A stretch of DNA of 64,000 nt from Thermaerobacter subterraneus DSM 13965 (lineage in GTDB: Bacteria > Bacillota > Sulfobacillia > Thermaerobacterales > Thermaerobacteraceae). The translations under genes and the position numbers were made by a program. Position 1 is the first letter of the stretch, and each line of letters starts with the position of its first letter. The notes below the pieces were generated by a model. It was not told the DNA's origin. It saw only the letters and a list, made by a program, of their open reading frames with translations, and searched no databases. The stretch is taken from the NCBI RefSeq assembly GCF_000183545.2, contig NZ_JH976536.1, forward strand, positions 326,454 to 390,453, given 5' to 3'. Below, piece after piece: positions 8,937 through 17,711 of this stretch.

Positions 8937-9697
8937 GGCTCCACCTCCCCTCGCCCGTCACCGGAGCCGGCGCCGCCCGCAGCTTCCGCCCCGGACTTCC
9001 GGGGCCCGGCCGCGCGGGGTCCTGCCCCCGGACCTGCCAGCACCTGGACGACGAACTTGCCCCGGAAGACCGTCTCGTCGCCGGCCCGGGTCTGCACCAG
9101 CACCACCGGTTCCCCGTCCCGCCGGTGGCGCAGCACCACCGCCCTGGCGACCAGGCGCTGCCCGACCTGGACGGGCTTCTTGTATTTGATGTTGGCGACG
9201 GAGATGCAGGCCAGCTCGGCATCCACCACGGCCAGGGCCAGGGAGTCGGCCTGGGCCAGGATGTACTGGCTGCGGACCAGGCGGGTGCGGGCGAAGGCCA
9301 TCTCGGGGGTGGTCTCGAGGATGGAGATGCCGAACTTGCCCAGCTCCAGGTCGACCAGCTCGCCCACGATCTCCTGGAGGGGCAGGGCGCGGACGCGGCC
9401 GTGGACCCGTTCCGCCACAGCCCGCACCCGCTCCCGCACCGCCGGAATCCCCAGGCGCATGCGGTCCAGGCGGATGGTGGCCACGCTGACGTGAAAGCGC
9501 TCGGCCAGTTCCTCGTCGGTCAGGAAGGGGTTCTCCTGGAGAACCTGCACCAGCCGGGCCTGCCGCGTGGCGCGGGAGTCGCGACCGCCGGCGGATCCGG
9601 GCAGCCCGCGACGCGGGGACCCGGCCGGGGTCTCCGGCGGCGACCCGGACGGACCGGAGGGCACGGTCAAGTTCAGGGGCGGTCGCGTATTTCCCAC
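8933..9697 (-). CDS. fapR: Fatty-acid/phospholipid repressor FapR
   Basis: FapR represses lipid-synthesis genes and is released by malonyl-CoA. From the chosen GTG (9697) the protein has 254 residues: a proline-rich N-terminus, a DeoR-like helix-turn-helix at about 50-95 (NPFLTDEELAERFHVSVATI), a linker helix, and a hot-dog effector domain at about 110-215 (LETTPEMAFARTRLVRSQYI, ISVANIKYKKPVQVGQRL). A short Gly/Ala tail follows. The GTG has GGAGG ten bases upstream; the longer in-frame start at 9889 would place the promoter inside the gene and is rejected. It heads the lipid operon and is probably autoregulated, as in Bacillus. Confidence 0.93.
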   Translation of the reverse strand: MGNTRPPLNLTVPSGPSGSPPETPAGSPRRGLPGSAGGRDSRATRQARLVQVLQENPFLTDEELAERFHVSVATIRLDRMRLGIPAVRERVRAVAERVHGRVRALPLQEIVGELVDLELGKFGISILETTPEMAFARTRLVRSQYILAQADSLALAVVDAELACISVANIKYKKPVQVGQRLVARAVVLRHRRDGEPVVLVQTRAGDETVFRGKFVVQVLAGPGAGPRAAGPRKSGAEAAGGAGSGDGRGEVEP

Positions 9698-9716
9698 CTG
9701 GTCATAACCTCCGGTG

Positions 9717-9735
9717 TTAAGACCTGCCCTTATAA
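9717..9735 (-). promoter_or_regulatory. Candidate FapR operator
   Basis: The imperfect dyad TTATAAGGGCAGGTCTTAA (minus strand) lies between the fapR -10 box and its SD, where FapR operators sit in Bacillus. Its right half GTCTTAA resembles what I recall of the FapR consensus; the left half is weak. Confidence 0.35.
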
Positions 9736-9754
9736 CCCGGACAAAACTACCGCC

Positions 9755-9783
9755 AGTATACGCGAGGCCACCCGCCGTGCCAA
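9755..9783 (-). promoter_or_regulatory. Housekeeping promoter of the fapR-fab operon
   Basis: On the minus strand TTGGCA and TATACT are separated by exactly 17 bases, a very good sigma-A match in sequence of this GC content. The expected start lies about 50 bases upstream of the fapR GTG. Confidence 0.85.
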
Positions 9784-9857
9784 GCCGGGAAATGGCTTCC
9801 AGGCCGCGCCCCCATGGCAACCCGGGCTCGGCCACGCGGGCGCGGCCACCCCACGCG

Positions 9858-9893
9858 AAAACAAAAACCGGATGGCCCCACCGGCCCATCCGG
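9858..9893 (-). terminator. Intrinsic terminator after rpmF
   Basis: Minus-strand arms CCGGATGG and CCATCCGG with a 10-base loop are followed by TTTTTGTTTT. It lies 79 bases past the rpmF stop and just upstream of the fapR promoter, separating the two operons cleanly. Confidence 0.92.
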
Positions 9894-9972
9894 CTTCACC
9901 CTCGCAACCGGGGCCCAGGCCGCCCGCGGCACCGGCCACGATCCTGGGCCCGTCCGGCGTCAGGATGCCTCG

Positions 9973-10152
9973 TCAGGATTCCTTCTGCACCGCCACCCGG
10001 CCGTCGTAGTAGCCGCAGTTGGGGCATACCCGGTGCGGCCGCTTGGGCTGGTGGCACTGCGGGCACTCCACCACCGCCGGGGCCGACAGCTTCCAGTGGG
10101 TCCGCCGCTTGTCCCGGCGGGACTTGGACGTCTTATGCTTCGGAACCGCCAT
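9973..10152 (-). CDS. rpmF: 50S ribosomal protein L32
   Basis: L32 is a small protein of the large ribosomal subunit. The 59-residue product starts [20 protein letters not shown] and holds a zinc ribbon with two CxxC pairs (CPQC at 30-33 and CPNC at 43-46), so this is the zinc-binding form. The ATG overlaps the 3' end of ylbN by 20 bases, and the ylbN-rpmF pair is one of the most conserved two-gene units in bacteria. Transcription comes from the consensus promoter upstream of ylbN and ends at the terminator at 9858-9893. Confidence 0.97.
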   Translation of the reverse strand: MAVPKHKTSKSRRDKRRTHWKLSAPAVVECPQCHQPKRPHRVCPNCGYYDGRVAVQKES

Positions 10153-10717
10153 GATCCCCTTCCTCCCCCTTGCCGTGCTCGCGCAACCACTGGTCCAGGG
10201 CCGCCAGCCGGGGGTCCAGGTCCTCGTCCCGGCAGTCGCAGGGCCCTTCGTTCAGGTTCTTGCCGCAGCGGGGACAGAGGCCGCGGCACCCCCACCGGCA
10301 AAGCTGCTTGGCGGGCACCGCCAGGATCAGGTTCTGGCGGATCCCCTCCCGCAGGTCCACCTGGTGGTTGTCGTAGTAGGCCACCCGCGTGTCGCCCGCA
10401 TCCTCGGGCTCGTCCCCGGCGCCGGCACCCGGCGGCCGGGGCAGGAACTCCTCCTCGTAGCGGGTGTGCAGGTTCGCCTCGAAGGAGTCGAGACAGCGAT
10501 CGCAGGTCAGCCGGGCCCGGGCGGCCAGGTCCGCTTCCAGCCAGATGCGGCCCTCGCCCGTGTGGGTCAGCCGGTAATGCAACCGGATGGGCCCATGGGC
10601 GGCGATGTCGCCGCCCGGCACGGAAATGGGCTCGATGGGCGCCACCACGGTGCCCGTCGACTGCAGCCCGCGCTGCCGGGTCAGGGCTTCCACGTCGATG
10701 ACCAGCGGATCGGCCAT
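10133..10717 (-). CDS. ylbN: DUF177 family protein YlbN/YceD
   Basis: YceD/DUF177 proteins are conserved partners of rpmF, implicated in 23S rRNA or large-subunit metabolism; the exact activity is not settled. The 194-residue protein has a CxxC pair in [10 protein letters not shown] (about 87-90) and, near the C-terminus, [17 protein letters not shown] with further cysteines in CDC, suggesting metal binding. The domain layout matches the family. It starts 24 bases after the expected +1 of a perfect TTGACA-17-TATAAT promoter and overlaps rpmF by 20 bases. Confidence 0.93.
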   Translation of the reverse strand: MADPLVIDVEALTRQRGLQSTGTVVAPIEPISVPGGDIAAHGPIRLHYRLTHTGEGRIWLEADLAARARLTCDRCLDSFEANLHTRYEEEFLPRPPGAGAGDEPEDAGDTRVAYYDNHQVDLREGIRQNLILAVPAKQLCRWGCRGLCPRCGKNLNEGPCDCRDEDLDPRLAALDQWLREHGKGEEGDHGGSEA

Positions 10718-10747
10718 GTTCCTCGTCCCTCGCTACACAACGGGATC

Positions 10748-10776
10748 ATTATAGAAAGGCGCGGCAGGGGTGTCAA
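10748..10776 (-). promoter_or_regulatory. Perfect consensus promoter of ylbN-rpmF
   Basis: On the minus strand TTGACA and TATAAT match both consensus hexamers exactly with a 17-base spacer, 31 bases upstream of the ylbN ATG. This is the strongest promoter in the window, as expected for a ribosomal protein unit. Confidence 0.95.
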
Positions 10777-10875
10777 AAGACCGCTCCGCCCGGTACTGCC
10801 GGTCCCCAGGGCCGGCGGTTCCCGGCGCGGAGGCAGGCCCTGCCGGTTCCCCCTTCATCGCGTTGCGCTGGCCCT

Positions 10876-11913
10876 TCAGTCACACGGCGGGCCCTGGCCC
10901 CCCTGCTGGCAAAGCCAGGCCACGGCGGCCGCCAGGGTCGATACCCGCACCACCATGGGCGCGCTGCCCGGTGCCGGGCCGGGCGCCCGAGCCGGCACGA
11001 ACAGCACGTCCAGGCCCGCCCTGGCCGCCGCCCGCCACTTCTGCTCCACCCCTTCCACGGGCCCTACCCGGCCGTCGGGAGATAGGGTGCCCGTGGCGCC
11101 CACCCGGCGCCCGCCGGCCAGGTCCCCGGGAGCAAGGGCGTCCACCGCCGCCAGGCCCAGGGCCAGGCCCCCGGAGGGACCGGCAATGGCCGGGGGGAGG
11201 GGGAACCCGGCCACCGTACCGGGTTCCACCCCCATGAGCCCCGCGGCCGCAGCGGCGGCCGCCTCCTTGCTGGCGGCCAGGGCGGCGCGCTGGGCGGCCA
11301 TCACCTCGTCCAGGGAATCCCCGCCCAGGGCCCGGGCCGTGACCAGGCTGCGCGCGGGATCGCGCAGCACCGTCCAGGCGTCGCCCAGCCGGGCGGGGCG
11401 GGCCGCCACGGTGACCAGCCAGAAGGGGGTCGTCACCACCGGGCGCGTGCCTGGGGGGCGCACCACTTGCACGGGCACCGGCACGGCCAGGCCAGGCTCC
11501 ACCACAAGCCAGGGGGTGGGCAGGCGTGCCGCCCCAAACCCCAGCAACCCCGCCGCGACCAGGACGGCCAGAAACCGCCCCAGCCTGGGGACGGGCCGCG
11601 GCACCGGCGCACGTCCCGCCGGGCCGGGCCCCGCCGGCGCCGGCCGCGGGTGGCCTGCCGGGCCGCCGGCGACGCGCCCTCCCCCACCGGCACGGCCCTG
11701 CCCGCCCCCGGGACCGGCCGGCCTCGCGCCACCACCGCCTGCCCCCGGGCCGGAGACGCCAGGCGGCCCGGCACGCCCGCCGGGCTCCCGGCCGCTGCCC
11801 TCCCGTTGCCGGCCGGGCCTGGCCGGGGTTCGGCCCCTTGGCCACGGCCTCCCGTCCACCCTCGCGTCGCCTCCCTCTGCAGCCGCCGCCTCTGTTCCGC
11901 CCGTATGCGCCAT
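10876..11913 (-). CDS. Membrane-anchored Lon-like (S16) protease, YlbL-like without PDZ
   Basis: The C-terminal ~110 residues are a Lon proteolytic domain with the catalytic Ser247 in GPSGGLALGL and Lys292 in GVEQKWRAA, plus the family motif GATGTLSPDGRVGPVEGVEQ. An N-terminal ~110-residue Gly/Ala/Pro-rich cytoplasmic stretch precedes one membrane helix (about 111-130), so the protease domain is outside the cell. B. subtilis YlbL, the ortholog by position (next to ylbN-rpmF), carries a PDZ domain between membrane helix and protease; here the YlbL-type linker (FWLVTV, SLDEVMAAQR) leads straight into the protease domain with no room for a PDZ. The ATG at 11913 has no good SD, so the start is uncertain. 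Confidence 0.8.
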   Translation of the reverse strand: MAHTGGTEAAAAEGGDARVDGRPWPRGRTPARPGRQREGSGREPGGRAGPPGVSGPGAGGGGARPAGPGGGQGRAGGGGRVAGGPAGHPRPAPAGPGPAGRAPVPRPVPRLGRFLAVLVAAGLLGFGAARLPTPWLVVEPGLAVPVPVQVVRPPGTRPVVTTPFWLVTVAARPARLGDAWTVLRDPARSLVTARALGGDSLDEVMAAQRAALAASKEAAAAAAAGLMGVEPGTVAGFPLPPAIAGPSGGLALGLAAVDALAPGDLAGGRRVGATGTLSPDGRVGPVEGVEQKWRAAARAGLDVLFVPARAPGPAPGSAPMVVRVSTLAAAVAWLCQQGGQGPPCD

Positions 11914-11948
11914 CCGGGCCGGTCCCGCCCCGGGCCCGGGGCACCCCG

Positions 11949-11978
11949 GTATACCGCCTCCGGGCCGTCCATATACAT
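11949..11978 (+). promoter_or_regulatory. Candidate sporulation (sigma-E/K-like) promoter of ylbJ
   Basis: GTATACC, 14 bases, then CATATACAT is an isolated AT-containing pair resembling mother-cell sigma boxes (a central ATA in -35; CATA at the start of -10). It lies about 160 bases upstream of ylbJ, a sigma-E-class gene in B. subtilis. Support is positional and by eye only. Confidence 0.35.
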
Positions 11979-12138
11979 GCTGGTGCGCCCCACCCCGTGG
12001 CATGCCCGGGCCTCTTGCCGGAGGAACCCGCGGCACCCCGGCCGCCGTGCCGGTGCGCCGCCCTCCCGGAGGTACCGCGGCGGCGGTTGCGTCCCGGTGC
12101 CCGGGCGCCGGGGAGTGGGGCGGGTCCGGTGCGGGGGA

Positions 12139-13356
12139 ATGCCCGTGCGCGAGTCACCCCTTACCCATTTGCTGGTGGCCGCCGTGGTGGGCCTGGTGCT
12201 CGCCATGGTGGTGTATCCCGAGACGGCCTTCGCGGCCGCCGTGGCCGGACTCAAGGTCTGGTGGGACGTGGTCTTCCCGGCCCTGCTGCCCTTCTTCATC
12301 GGCGCCCAGATCCTCATGGCCCTTGGCGTGGTCCACTTCATGGGCGTCCTGATGGAGCCCTTCATGCGCCCCCTGTTCAACGTCCCCGGCACGGGGGCCT
12401 TCGTGGTGGCCGTCGGCCTGGCCAGCGGCTATCCCCTGGGTGCGGTGATCACCGCCCGGATGCGCCGGCAGGGGCTGCTCAGCAAGACCGAGGCCGAGCG
12501 GCTCATGAGCTTCAGCAACACCGCCGACCCGCTGTTCATGGCAGGGGCCGTGGCCGTGGGCATGTTCAGCACGGCGTCCGTGGCGGGCCCCATCATGGCG
12601 GGCCACTATCTGGGCGCGCTGGCCACCGGCCTGGCCCTGCGCTTCTGGCGCGGCGGCAGCGACCGCAGCGAAGCCCTGGACGGGGAGGAAGGGTGGCTGC
12701 TGGCCCGGGCCTGGCGCGCCATGGTCCGCGCCCGCCGGGAAGACGGCCGCCCCTTCGGCCAGGTGCTGGGGGACGCGGTCCGCGATTCCATCAATACGCT
12801 GCTTCTTGTGGGCGGGCTGATCATCCTGATGTCGGTGGTGATCCAGGTGCTGGACCGGGCCGGCATCCTGACCGCCGTCGGCGGCCTGTTCCTCCTGGTC
12901 CTGCACCCCCTGGGCCTGGATCCTTCCCTGACCCGGTCCCTGATCAGCGGCCTGTTCGAATTGACCCTGGGCACCCAGGCCGCCGCCCAGGCCCCGGCTC
13001 CCCTCTTCGACCGCCTGGTCATCGCCGGCGCCGTCATCGCCTGGAGCGGGCTTTCCGTCCACGCCCAGGTGGCGGCCATCATCCAGGGCACCGGCTTGAG
13101 CATCGGCCCCTACATCGCGGCGCGGGCCTTCCATGCCGTCGCCGCCGGGGCCCTGACCGCCTTGTGGATGGCCTGGTTTCCCGTGGCCGCGCCCGCCTTC
13201 CTGCCGGCCCTGGCCTGGGCGGCGCCGGGCCCCCTGCCGTGGCTGGGCCGGCTGGTGGCGGGAGCCTTCCACTTCCTGGTGGCGGTGGGCGCCCTGGCTG
13301 CCGTGGCAGCGGTGACCCAGCTGTTGCGCGCCCGCGCCGCGTCGGGCTTGCGCTGA
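12139..13356 (+). CDS. ylbJ: Sporulation integral membrane protein YlbJ
   Basis: YlbJ is a mother-cell membrane protein required for mature spores (spore cortex stage) in B. subtilis; its substrate is unknown. The 405-residue protein has roughly eight to ten hydrophobic helices and two Gate-type repeats: LLPFFIGAQILMALGVVHFM with GLASGYPLGAVITARMRR and SFSNTADPLFMAGAVAVGMF, then SGLFELTLGTQAAA later. Length and motifs match the family. It is transcribed divergently from the Lon-like gene and converges on the coiled-coil gene. The ATG is preceded only by a GGGGGA stretch; a GTG two codons on is an alternative. Confidence 0.93.
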   Translation: MPVRESPLTHLLVAAVVGLVLAMVVYPETAFAAAVAGLKVWWDVVFPALLPFFIGAQILMALGVVHFMGVLMEPFMRPLFNVPGTGAFVVAVGLASGYPLGAVITARMRRQGLLSKTEAERLMSFSNTADPLFMAGAVAVGMFSTASVAGPIMAGHYLGALATGLALRFWRGGSDRSEALDGEEGWLLARAWRAMVRARREDGRPFGQVLGDAVRDSINTLLLVGGLIILMSVVIQVLDRAGILTAVGGLFLLVLHPLGLDPSLTRSLISGLFELTLGTQAAAQAPAPLFDRLVIAGAVIAWSGLSVHAQVAAIIQGTGLSIGPYIAARAFHAVAAGALTALWMAWFPVAAPAFLPALAWAAPGPLPWLGRLVAGAFHFLVAVGALAAVAAVTQLLRARAASGLR

Positions 13357-13361
13357 CGACC

Positions 13362-13390
13362 GGGGGCCGCAGGGAGCCCCGCCGGCCCCC
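13362..13390. terminator. GC hairpin at the convergent ylbJ / coiled-coil junction
   Basis: Arms GGGGGCC and GGCCCCC with a 15-base loop lie six bases after the ylbJ stop. There is no U-tract on either side, so termination activity is a guess from position. Confidence 0.4.
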
Positions 13391-13459
13391 TCCGGCCACG
13401 GCCGCGCCGGTACGGCGAATGCGCCATGGCTGCACCGGCGTGGCCGCCCAGCCGCCGCC

Positions 13460-14056
13460 CTAGTCGCCGCCCTCCTCGTCCCAGCCGGCCCCTTGGCCGT
13501 CCGGATCCTCCACCCCTTCCTCCTCCCGGGTGGGAGCCGCTTCCCGGGCCGCCGTCCCGGAAGGGTGGGAGGCGGACCGCAGGGTGGCCTGCAGTTCTTG
13601 CCGGCCCTCGGCCACGGCGGCCAGCGCCTTGCGCAGGATCCCTTCCAGGCGGTCCAGGACGTCGGCGGCGTAGGCATTGGCAGAGGCCCGCACCTCCCGC
13701 GAGCGGGCCTCCGCCTGGGCCAGCATCCGCCGGGCCTGTTCTTCCGCCTTGCGGGTGATCTCCGATTCCCGGGCCATGCGCTCCACGTAGCTGCTGGCCT
13801 GCTTCACCATGGCCTCCGCCTCGGCCCGGGCCTGCTCCAGCAGCCGGTCCCGGTCGGCCAGCAGCCGGCGGGCCCGGTCGATCTCCTCCGGCACCAGGCG
13901 CCGCAGGTGGTCGAGGAACGAGTAGACGTCGTCCTCATCCAGGATCACCTTGCCCGTCAGGGGCACGCGGCTGGCATGATGGACGAACTGCTCGAAGTCG
14001 CGGATGAGCACGTACAGGTCCCGTTCCGGGGCGGGCTCGTGATCCGCCACCGTCAT
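13460..14056 (-). CDS. DivIVA-like coiled-coil protein next to coaD
   Basis: The 198-residue acidic protein has an N-terminal globular start ([20 protein letters not shown], residues 13-32), then a continuous charged helix from about 45 to 165 with heptad-like Ala/Leu/Arg/Glu content ([20 protein letters not shown]) and a disordered acidic tail. Such genes are common between coaD and ylbJ in Clostridia and are often labelled ATPase- or DivIVA-like. The coiled coil fits a scaffold but I cannot assign a function. It overlaps coaD by four bases, so the two are co-translated. Confidence 0.75.
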   Translation of the reverse strand: MTVADHEPAPERDLYVLIRDFEQFVHHASRVPLTGKVILDEDDVYSFLDHLRRLVPEEIDRARRLLADRDRLLEQARAEAEAMVKQASSYVERMARESEITRKAEEQARRMLAQAEARSREVRASANAYAADVLDRLEGILRKALAAVAEGRQELQATLRSASHPSGTAAREAAPTREEEGVEDPDGQGAGWDEEGGD

Positions 14057-14544
14057 CGCCTCCTCCGCTCGGCGGCCCGGGCGGCCAGGGCCGGCCGCAC
14101 CACGTCAGGGACCAGGCCCGCCGGATCCACCCCGTAACGGGCCAGTTCCTTGACGATGCTGGAACTCAGGTAGGCGTTCTCCGGCCGGGTCATCATGAAC
14201 AACGTCTCCAGCTCCCCGGCCAGCTGCTTGTTGATCTGCGCCATCTGGAACTCGTACTCGAAATCCGAGACCGCCCGCAGCCCCTTGACGATCACCCGCG
14301 CGCCCTTGCGGCGGGCGTACTCCACCAGCAGCCCGTCATAGGCATCGACGGAGACGTTGGGCAGGTGGGCCGTCGCCTGGCGGGCCAGCTCGACCCGCTC
14401 CTCCGGCGTGAACCAGGGCTGCTTGGACGAGTTGATGAACACGGTGACCAGCACCTGGTCGAACAGGCGGCTGGCCCGCTCGATGATGTCCAGATGCCCG
14501 TTGGTGATCGGGTCAAAGCTCCCCGGGCAGAGGGCGATGGTCAT
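14053..14544 (-). CDS. coaD: Phosphopantetheine adenylyltransferase
   Basis: CoaD transfers AMP from ATP to 4'-phosphopantetheine, the fourth step of coenzyme A synthesis. The 163-residue nucleotidyltransferase has the [14 protein letters not shown] signature (8-21) with the TNGH nucleotide-binding motif, [17 protein letters not shown], and the C-terminal YLSSSIVKE. Length is typical. It overlaps rsmD by 32 bases upstream and the coiled-coil gene by four downstream. Together with coaBC at 40-42 kb it supplies CoA for the lipid genes at the start of the window. Confidence 0.97.
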   Translation of the reverse strand: MTIALCPGSFDPITNGHLDIIERASRLFDQVLVTVFINSSKQPWFTPEERVELARQATAHLPNVSVDAYDGLLVEYARRKGARVIVKGLRAVSDFEYEFQMAQINKQLAGELETLFMMTRPENAYLSSSIVKELARYGVDPAGLVPDVVRPALAARAAERRRR

Positions 14545-15112
14545 GGGACTCTCCTTTCCTGGCAGGCAAAACGTAAAAGCTCAGGGCCGTGTCGCCGTAC
14601 CGGCGCCGGTCGGCGCACTCCAGCCCGGCGACCCCGTCCGGCAGGACTTCCCGGGGATCGTGCTCCACCACCAGCCGGCCGCCGGGCGCCAGCAGCCGTC
14701 CATCCCCGACGGCGGCCACCACCCGGGCCGCCAGTCCCTGGCGATAGGGCGGATCGGCCAGGATCAGATCGAAGACCCGGGAACCGCCCGCAAGTTTCGC
14801 AACGGCGGCGAAGACATCCTGCCGCCAGACGGCCGCGCCGGCGCCCGCGCCCACGGCGTGCAGGTTCGCTTTGAGGACGGCCACCACCCGGGGATCGGAC
14901 TCGATGCACAGAGCCTCCCGTGCCCCCCGGCTCAGGGCTTCGATGGCCAGGCTGCCGGTCCCCGCAAAGAGATCGAGGACCCGGGCCCCTTCCACCGCCC
15001 GCCCCAGGATGTTGAACAGCGCCTGGCGCACCCGGTCCGTGGTGGGACGAACCTGCCGCCCGGCCGGGACCTTGAGGGGCCGGCCGCGCCAGCGGCCTCC
15101 CGTGACGCGCAC
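14513..15112 (-). CDS. rsmD: 16S rRNA m2G966 methyltransferase RsmD
   Basis: RsmD methylates guanine 966 of 16S rRNA using S-adenosylmethionine. The 199-residue Rossmann protein starts [11 protein letters not shown], has the SAM-binding [19 protein letters not shown], the acidic SAM contact CIESDPR and the catalytic DPPY motif ([11 protein letters not shown]). Two adjacent GTG codons follow GGGAGG; the second (15112) has the better 7-base spacing and the better match to family starts. rsmD-coaD adjacency is the classic arrangement. Confidence 0.95.
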   Translation of the reverse strand: MRVTGGRWRGRPLKVPAGRQVRPTTDRVRQALFNILGRAVEGARVLDLFAGTGSLAIEALSRGAREALCIESDPRVVAVLKANLHAVGAGAGAAVWRQDVFAAVAKLAGGSRVFDLILADPPYRQGLAARVVAAVGDGRLLAPGGRLVVEHDPREVLPDGVAGLECADRRRYGDTALSFYVLPARKGESHDHRPLPGEL

Positions 15113-15459
15113 CACCCGTCCTCCCTGAAATTGCCATGGGCCGGCGCCCGTCCTGCGGTGAATAAGGGCCGCCCGGCTCCTCCATATTATCGACTGCAAG
15201 AGCTGCGGAGGCCAATCCGTCACGGATCCTCCCCAAGGCTCTTCCTCCGGTTTCTCCTCTCCCGGCAAGCGGCGGGGTCGCGCCAGCGCCCCGCCGCTTG
15301 CTTTGTGTCCAGCGGCCCCGACCCGGCCGGCCCCCGGTCCAGGGGGTCGGAACAGGACCGACGGGCCAGGACAGAGGCTGCCGCCTGTCGCGGCAGCCTC
15401 CTGGCCACGGGCGGGATGGCGGCCGGCCGGGCACAGCCATAGCCGCAGCCCTTCGCCGC
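15113..15459. other. Intergenic region with two perfect hairpins
   Basis: No gene is supported. Two hairpins stand out between the coat-protein gene and rsmD: GCAAGCGGCGGGG/CCCCGCCGCTTGC at 15265-15301 (13-bp stem, 11-base loop, TTTGT following on the plus strand) and GAGGCTGCCGC/GCGGCAGCCTC at 15374-15400 (11-bp stem, 5-base loop). The second is 59 bases past the coat gene stop. Neither has a proper U-tract on the minus strand; one may still end the coat-gene transcript. Confidence 0.6.
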
Positions 15460-16077
15460 CTAGCGCGCCCAGGCACCCGCCGGGCCCAGGGTCCCCGGCG
15501 CGGCGGCACCCGCATAGCCCCCCGGAAAGCCCTGGGCCACTTGACGAGCCATCTCCGCCGGGGCCTGGGGAACGGCGTACCAGTTGCGCTGCTGGAGATA
15601 CCGGAAGAGCTCGAAGGCCATCTCGGCGTGGTCCCGGGCGATGTCCAGCAGGGCCCGCCGGGCCTCGGGGTGGGCGGCCTCCAGGGCCGTCCATGTGGTG
15701 GCCAGGCAGGCGTGCTTGTTCATCTCCAGGCAACCCACCGCCAGGGTGCGGTCGCTGACCCGGTGGCCCTGGGGCGCCGGCGGCCGGTACGGTTCGAAGG
15801 ACGGAAAGCCCTGGGTCGCCTGACCGTTGCCGTGGACCCAGCGGGCATCGCCGTGGTAGTGGCCGGCGGGGGGTTGGGCCGCGCCCTGGCCCCGGGCCCG
15901 GTCCAGCATCCACTGGAGCTGCCCGTAGTGCCGCCGGTAGACCTGGCTGTGGCGCTGCAGGATCTGGCGCAGCTGCTCGTCCTGGCACATGGCCTGCTCT
16001 GCCTCGGCCTTCTCGATCATGGCCGCATGGGCATTCAGCAGGTCCGGCAGGTTGAGAAGCTCCTTATGGCTTAGCAC
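15460..16077 (-). CDS. CotF-like spore coat protein
   Basis: The 205-residue protein has two four-helix-like halves. The first (about 3-62: LSHKELLNLPDLLNAHAAMI, then CQDEQLRQILQRHSQVYRRHYGQL, broken here for length) and the second (about 115-190: ISDRT-like VSDRTLAVGCLEMNKHACLA, then ARDHAEMAFELFRYLQQRNWY) match the Coat F / ferritin-like coat family, in which a short helical bundle ends in an aromatic motif before WY. A His/Tyr/Gly/Pro-rich linker joins them. The GTG at 16077 lies nine bases after AAGGAGG; the longer ATG start at 16107 lies before that SD. It follows the MFS gene by 41 bases and may share its transcript. Assignment to the coat family is moderately firm; its exact coat role is not visible. 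Confidence 0.75.
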   Translation of the reverse strand: MLSHKELLNLPDLLNAHAAMIEKAEAEQAMCQDEQLRQILQRHSQVYRRHYGQLQWMLDRARGQGAAQPPAGHYHGDARWVHGNGQATQGFPSFEPYRPPAPQGHRVSDRTLAVGCLEMNKHACLATTWTALEAAHPEARRALLDIARDHAEMAFELFRYLQQRNWYAVPQAPAEMARQVAQGFPGGYAGAAAPGTLGPAGAWAR

Positions 16078-16118
16078 GTTGTTCTCCCTCCTTTGCCCTT
16101 GGCCCATGAAGCGGGTGC

Positions 16119-17711
16119 TCAGGAAGCGGGACTCATCCCTTGCCGGGGCGGGAAGGAGCTGCGCACCCGGCTCCAGGGGCCCAGGGGGATGGGCGGGATC
16201 CCGCTCCTTCCCGTCCCGCGGCGCGGGGCGCCCGGTGCTCCCGGGTGGCCGGCCCGGCCGCCGGCGGGGACCGCGTCCGTGGCCAGGCCGTCGCGCCCCG
16301 GCACCGCCGCCGCAGCCGCACCCGGGGCGTGGTGGAGCCCAGGGCGGGCCGGAGCCACGGCGGGACGGGGCGTCCCTCCGGCCCCGGCGCCGCCCCGGCG
16401 GCCCGGCGGCCCGCCGTTTTCCGGGAGGGACCTCCCCGCCCGCGGATCCCGGAGCCCGCCTCCGGCCCGGGCCCGGGCTCCGGCCGGCCGGTCGCCCGCC
16501 CGCGCGGGCAAGGGCTCTAGCAGCACGTCCTGGCGCAGGAACGCGGCCACCAGCCCCAGCACGGCGGCGACAGCTGCAGCACTCCCCAGGTACATGGCCG
16601 CCCGGCCCAGGGGGAGCAGCAGGCCGAAGGCCGGCGGCCCCAGAGCCGCTCCGAAGAAGCGAACGGTGCCGTAGAGGGCGGTCACCCCCCCGCGCTCGGC
16701 CGACTCAACCGAACTGGTGATCAGGGTGTTGAGGGCGGGTAGCGCCAGGCCGTACCCCAGGCCCATGACGCTGATGGCCGCCACCATGGGAACCAGCTGG
16801 CGGGTCAGGAAGAGGGCGGCCGTCCCCAGGGCCAGGATCGCCAGCCCCGTCACCACCACCGCCTTGAGGTACCGGGACAGCCTTTCCTGGAGGACGATGC
16901 CGCTGACGTAGGCGGTGATGGTCGCCACCGCCACGGGGATCGCCACCACCAGGCCCTTGACGAATCCCCGGATGCCGAAGGGCCGCTCCAGCAAGTCGGA
17001 ATACACGCTGAGCAAGCCGAAGAGCATGAACAGCGCGGTGAAGCCCGCTAGAAAGGAGACGGCCAGGGAGGCACCCTTGGCCTGGAAGATCCGGCCCATG
17101 CGCCGCAGGTAGGGCCCCGGCGCCGGCGCTTCCCCCGGGCGCTGCGGTTCGGGCACCAGCCACCACAGGCCCAGGGCGGAGAGGGCGGCCAGGGCCGGGT
17201 AGGCGAAGAAGGGGGCATACCAGGCCAGCAGCGACAGGGCCGACCCGAGAATGGGACTGGCGATCTTGCCCAGCCCGTTGCTGGCCTCCAGGATGCCCAT
17301 GGCCCGGGTACGGGCACCCCCTTGGAACATGTCGCCCGCCGCCGCCAGCGCCACCTGGTACATCCCCCCGGCCGAAAGTCCCTGCAGCACCCGGCCCGCC
17401 AGGATCCACCCGTAGGGATCGCGGGCGAAGAGGGGCGCCAGGCCGGCTGCCAGGCCCCCCAGTCCGAACCCCACCAGGCCGGGGATCATCACCGTCTTGC
17501 GGCCCCACCGGTCCGAAAGGTAGCCGCCGATGGGGATGAACAGCCCCGCCGGCACGGAGAAGGCGGTGATGATGAGCCCAATCTGGAACAGGGTCCGGTC
17601 CATGGCCTCGCGCATCATGGGCAGCACGGGGATCAGCATGGAATTGCTGAGGACCATGACGAAGGGCACGCTGCACAGGACGGCAAAGGCCAGGCCCAAG
17701 CGCTTCTGCAC
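16119..17711 (-). CDS. MFS transporter with long disordered C-terminal tail
   Basis: The first ~400 of 530 residues form a 12-helix major facilitator, with the loop 2-3 motif GGYLSDRWGRKTVMIP (about 62-77) and helix 5 motif NGLGKIASPILGSALS that resembles drug/proton antiporter motif C. This suggests an efflux pump; no substrate can be named. The last ~130 residues are Ala/Gly/Pro/Arg-rich without predicted structure, another example of the low-complexity tails in this window. The start is GTG at 17711, eight bases after GGAGG; the upstream GTG at 17720 overlaps the SD itself. Two tandem hairpins sit in its leader (17793-17839). Confidence 0.85.
   Translation of the reverse strand: MQKRLGLAFAVLCSVPFVMVLSNSMLIPVLPMMREAMDRTLFQIGLIITAFSVPAGLFIPIGGYLSDRWGRKTVMIPGLVGFGLGGLAAGLAPLFARDPYGWILAGRVLQGLSAGGMYQVALAAAGDMFQGGARTRAMGILEASNGLGKIASPILGSALSLLAWYAPFFAYPALAALSALGLWWLVPEPQRPGEAPAPGPYLRRMGRIFQAKGASLAVSFLAGFTALFMLFGLLSVYSDLLERPFGIRGFVKGLVVAIPVAVATITAYVSGIVLQERLSRYLKAVVVTGLAILALGTAALFLTRQLVPMVAAISVMGLGYGLALPALNTLITSSVESAERGGVTALYGTVRFFGAALGPPAFGLLLPLGRAAMYLGSAAAVAAVLGLVAAFLRQDVLLEPLPARAGDRPAGARARAGGGLRDPRAGRSLPENGGPPGRRGGAGAGGTPRPAVAPARPGLHHAPGAAAAAVPGRDGLATDAVPAGGRAGHPGAPGAPRRGTGRSGIPPIPLGPWSRVRSSFPPRQGMSPAS

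Noticed and set aside
9698..9889. A longer FapR starting at 9889
   Set aside because: It would place the -35/-10 boxes inside the coding region and lacks an SD; the GTG at 9697 is well placed behind GGAGG.
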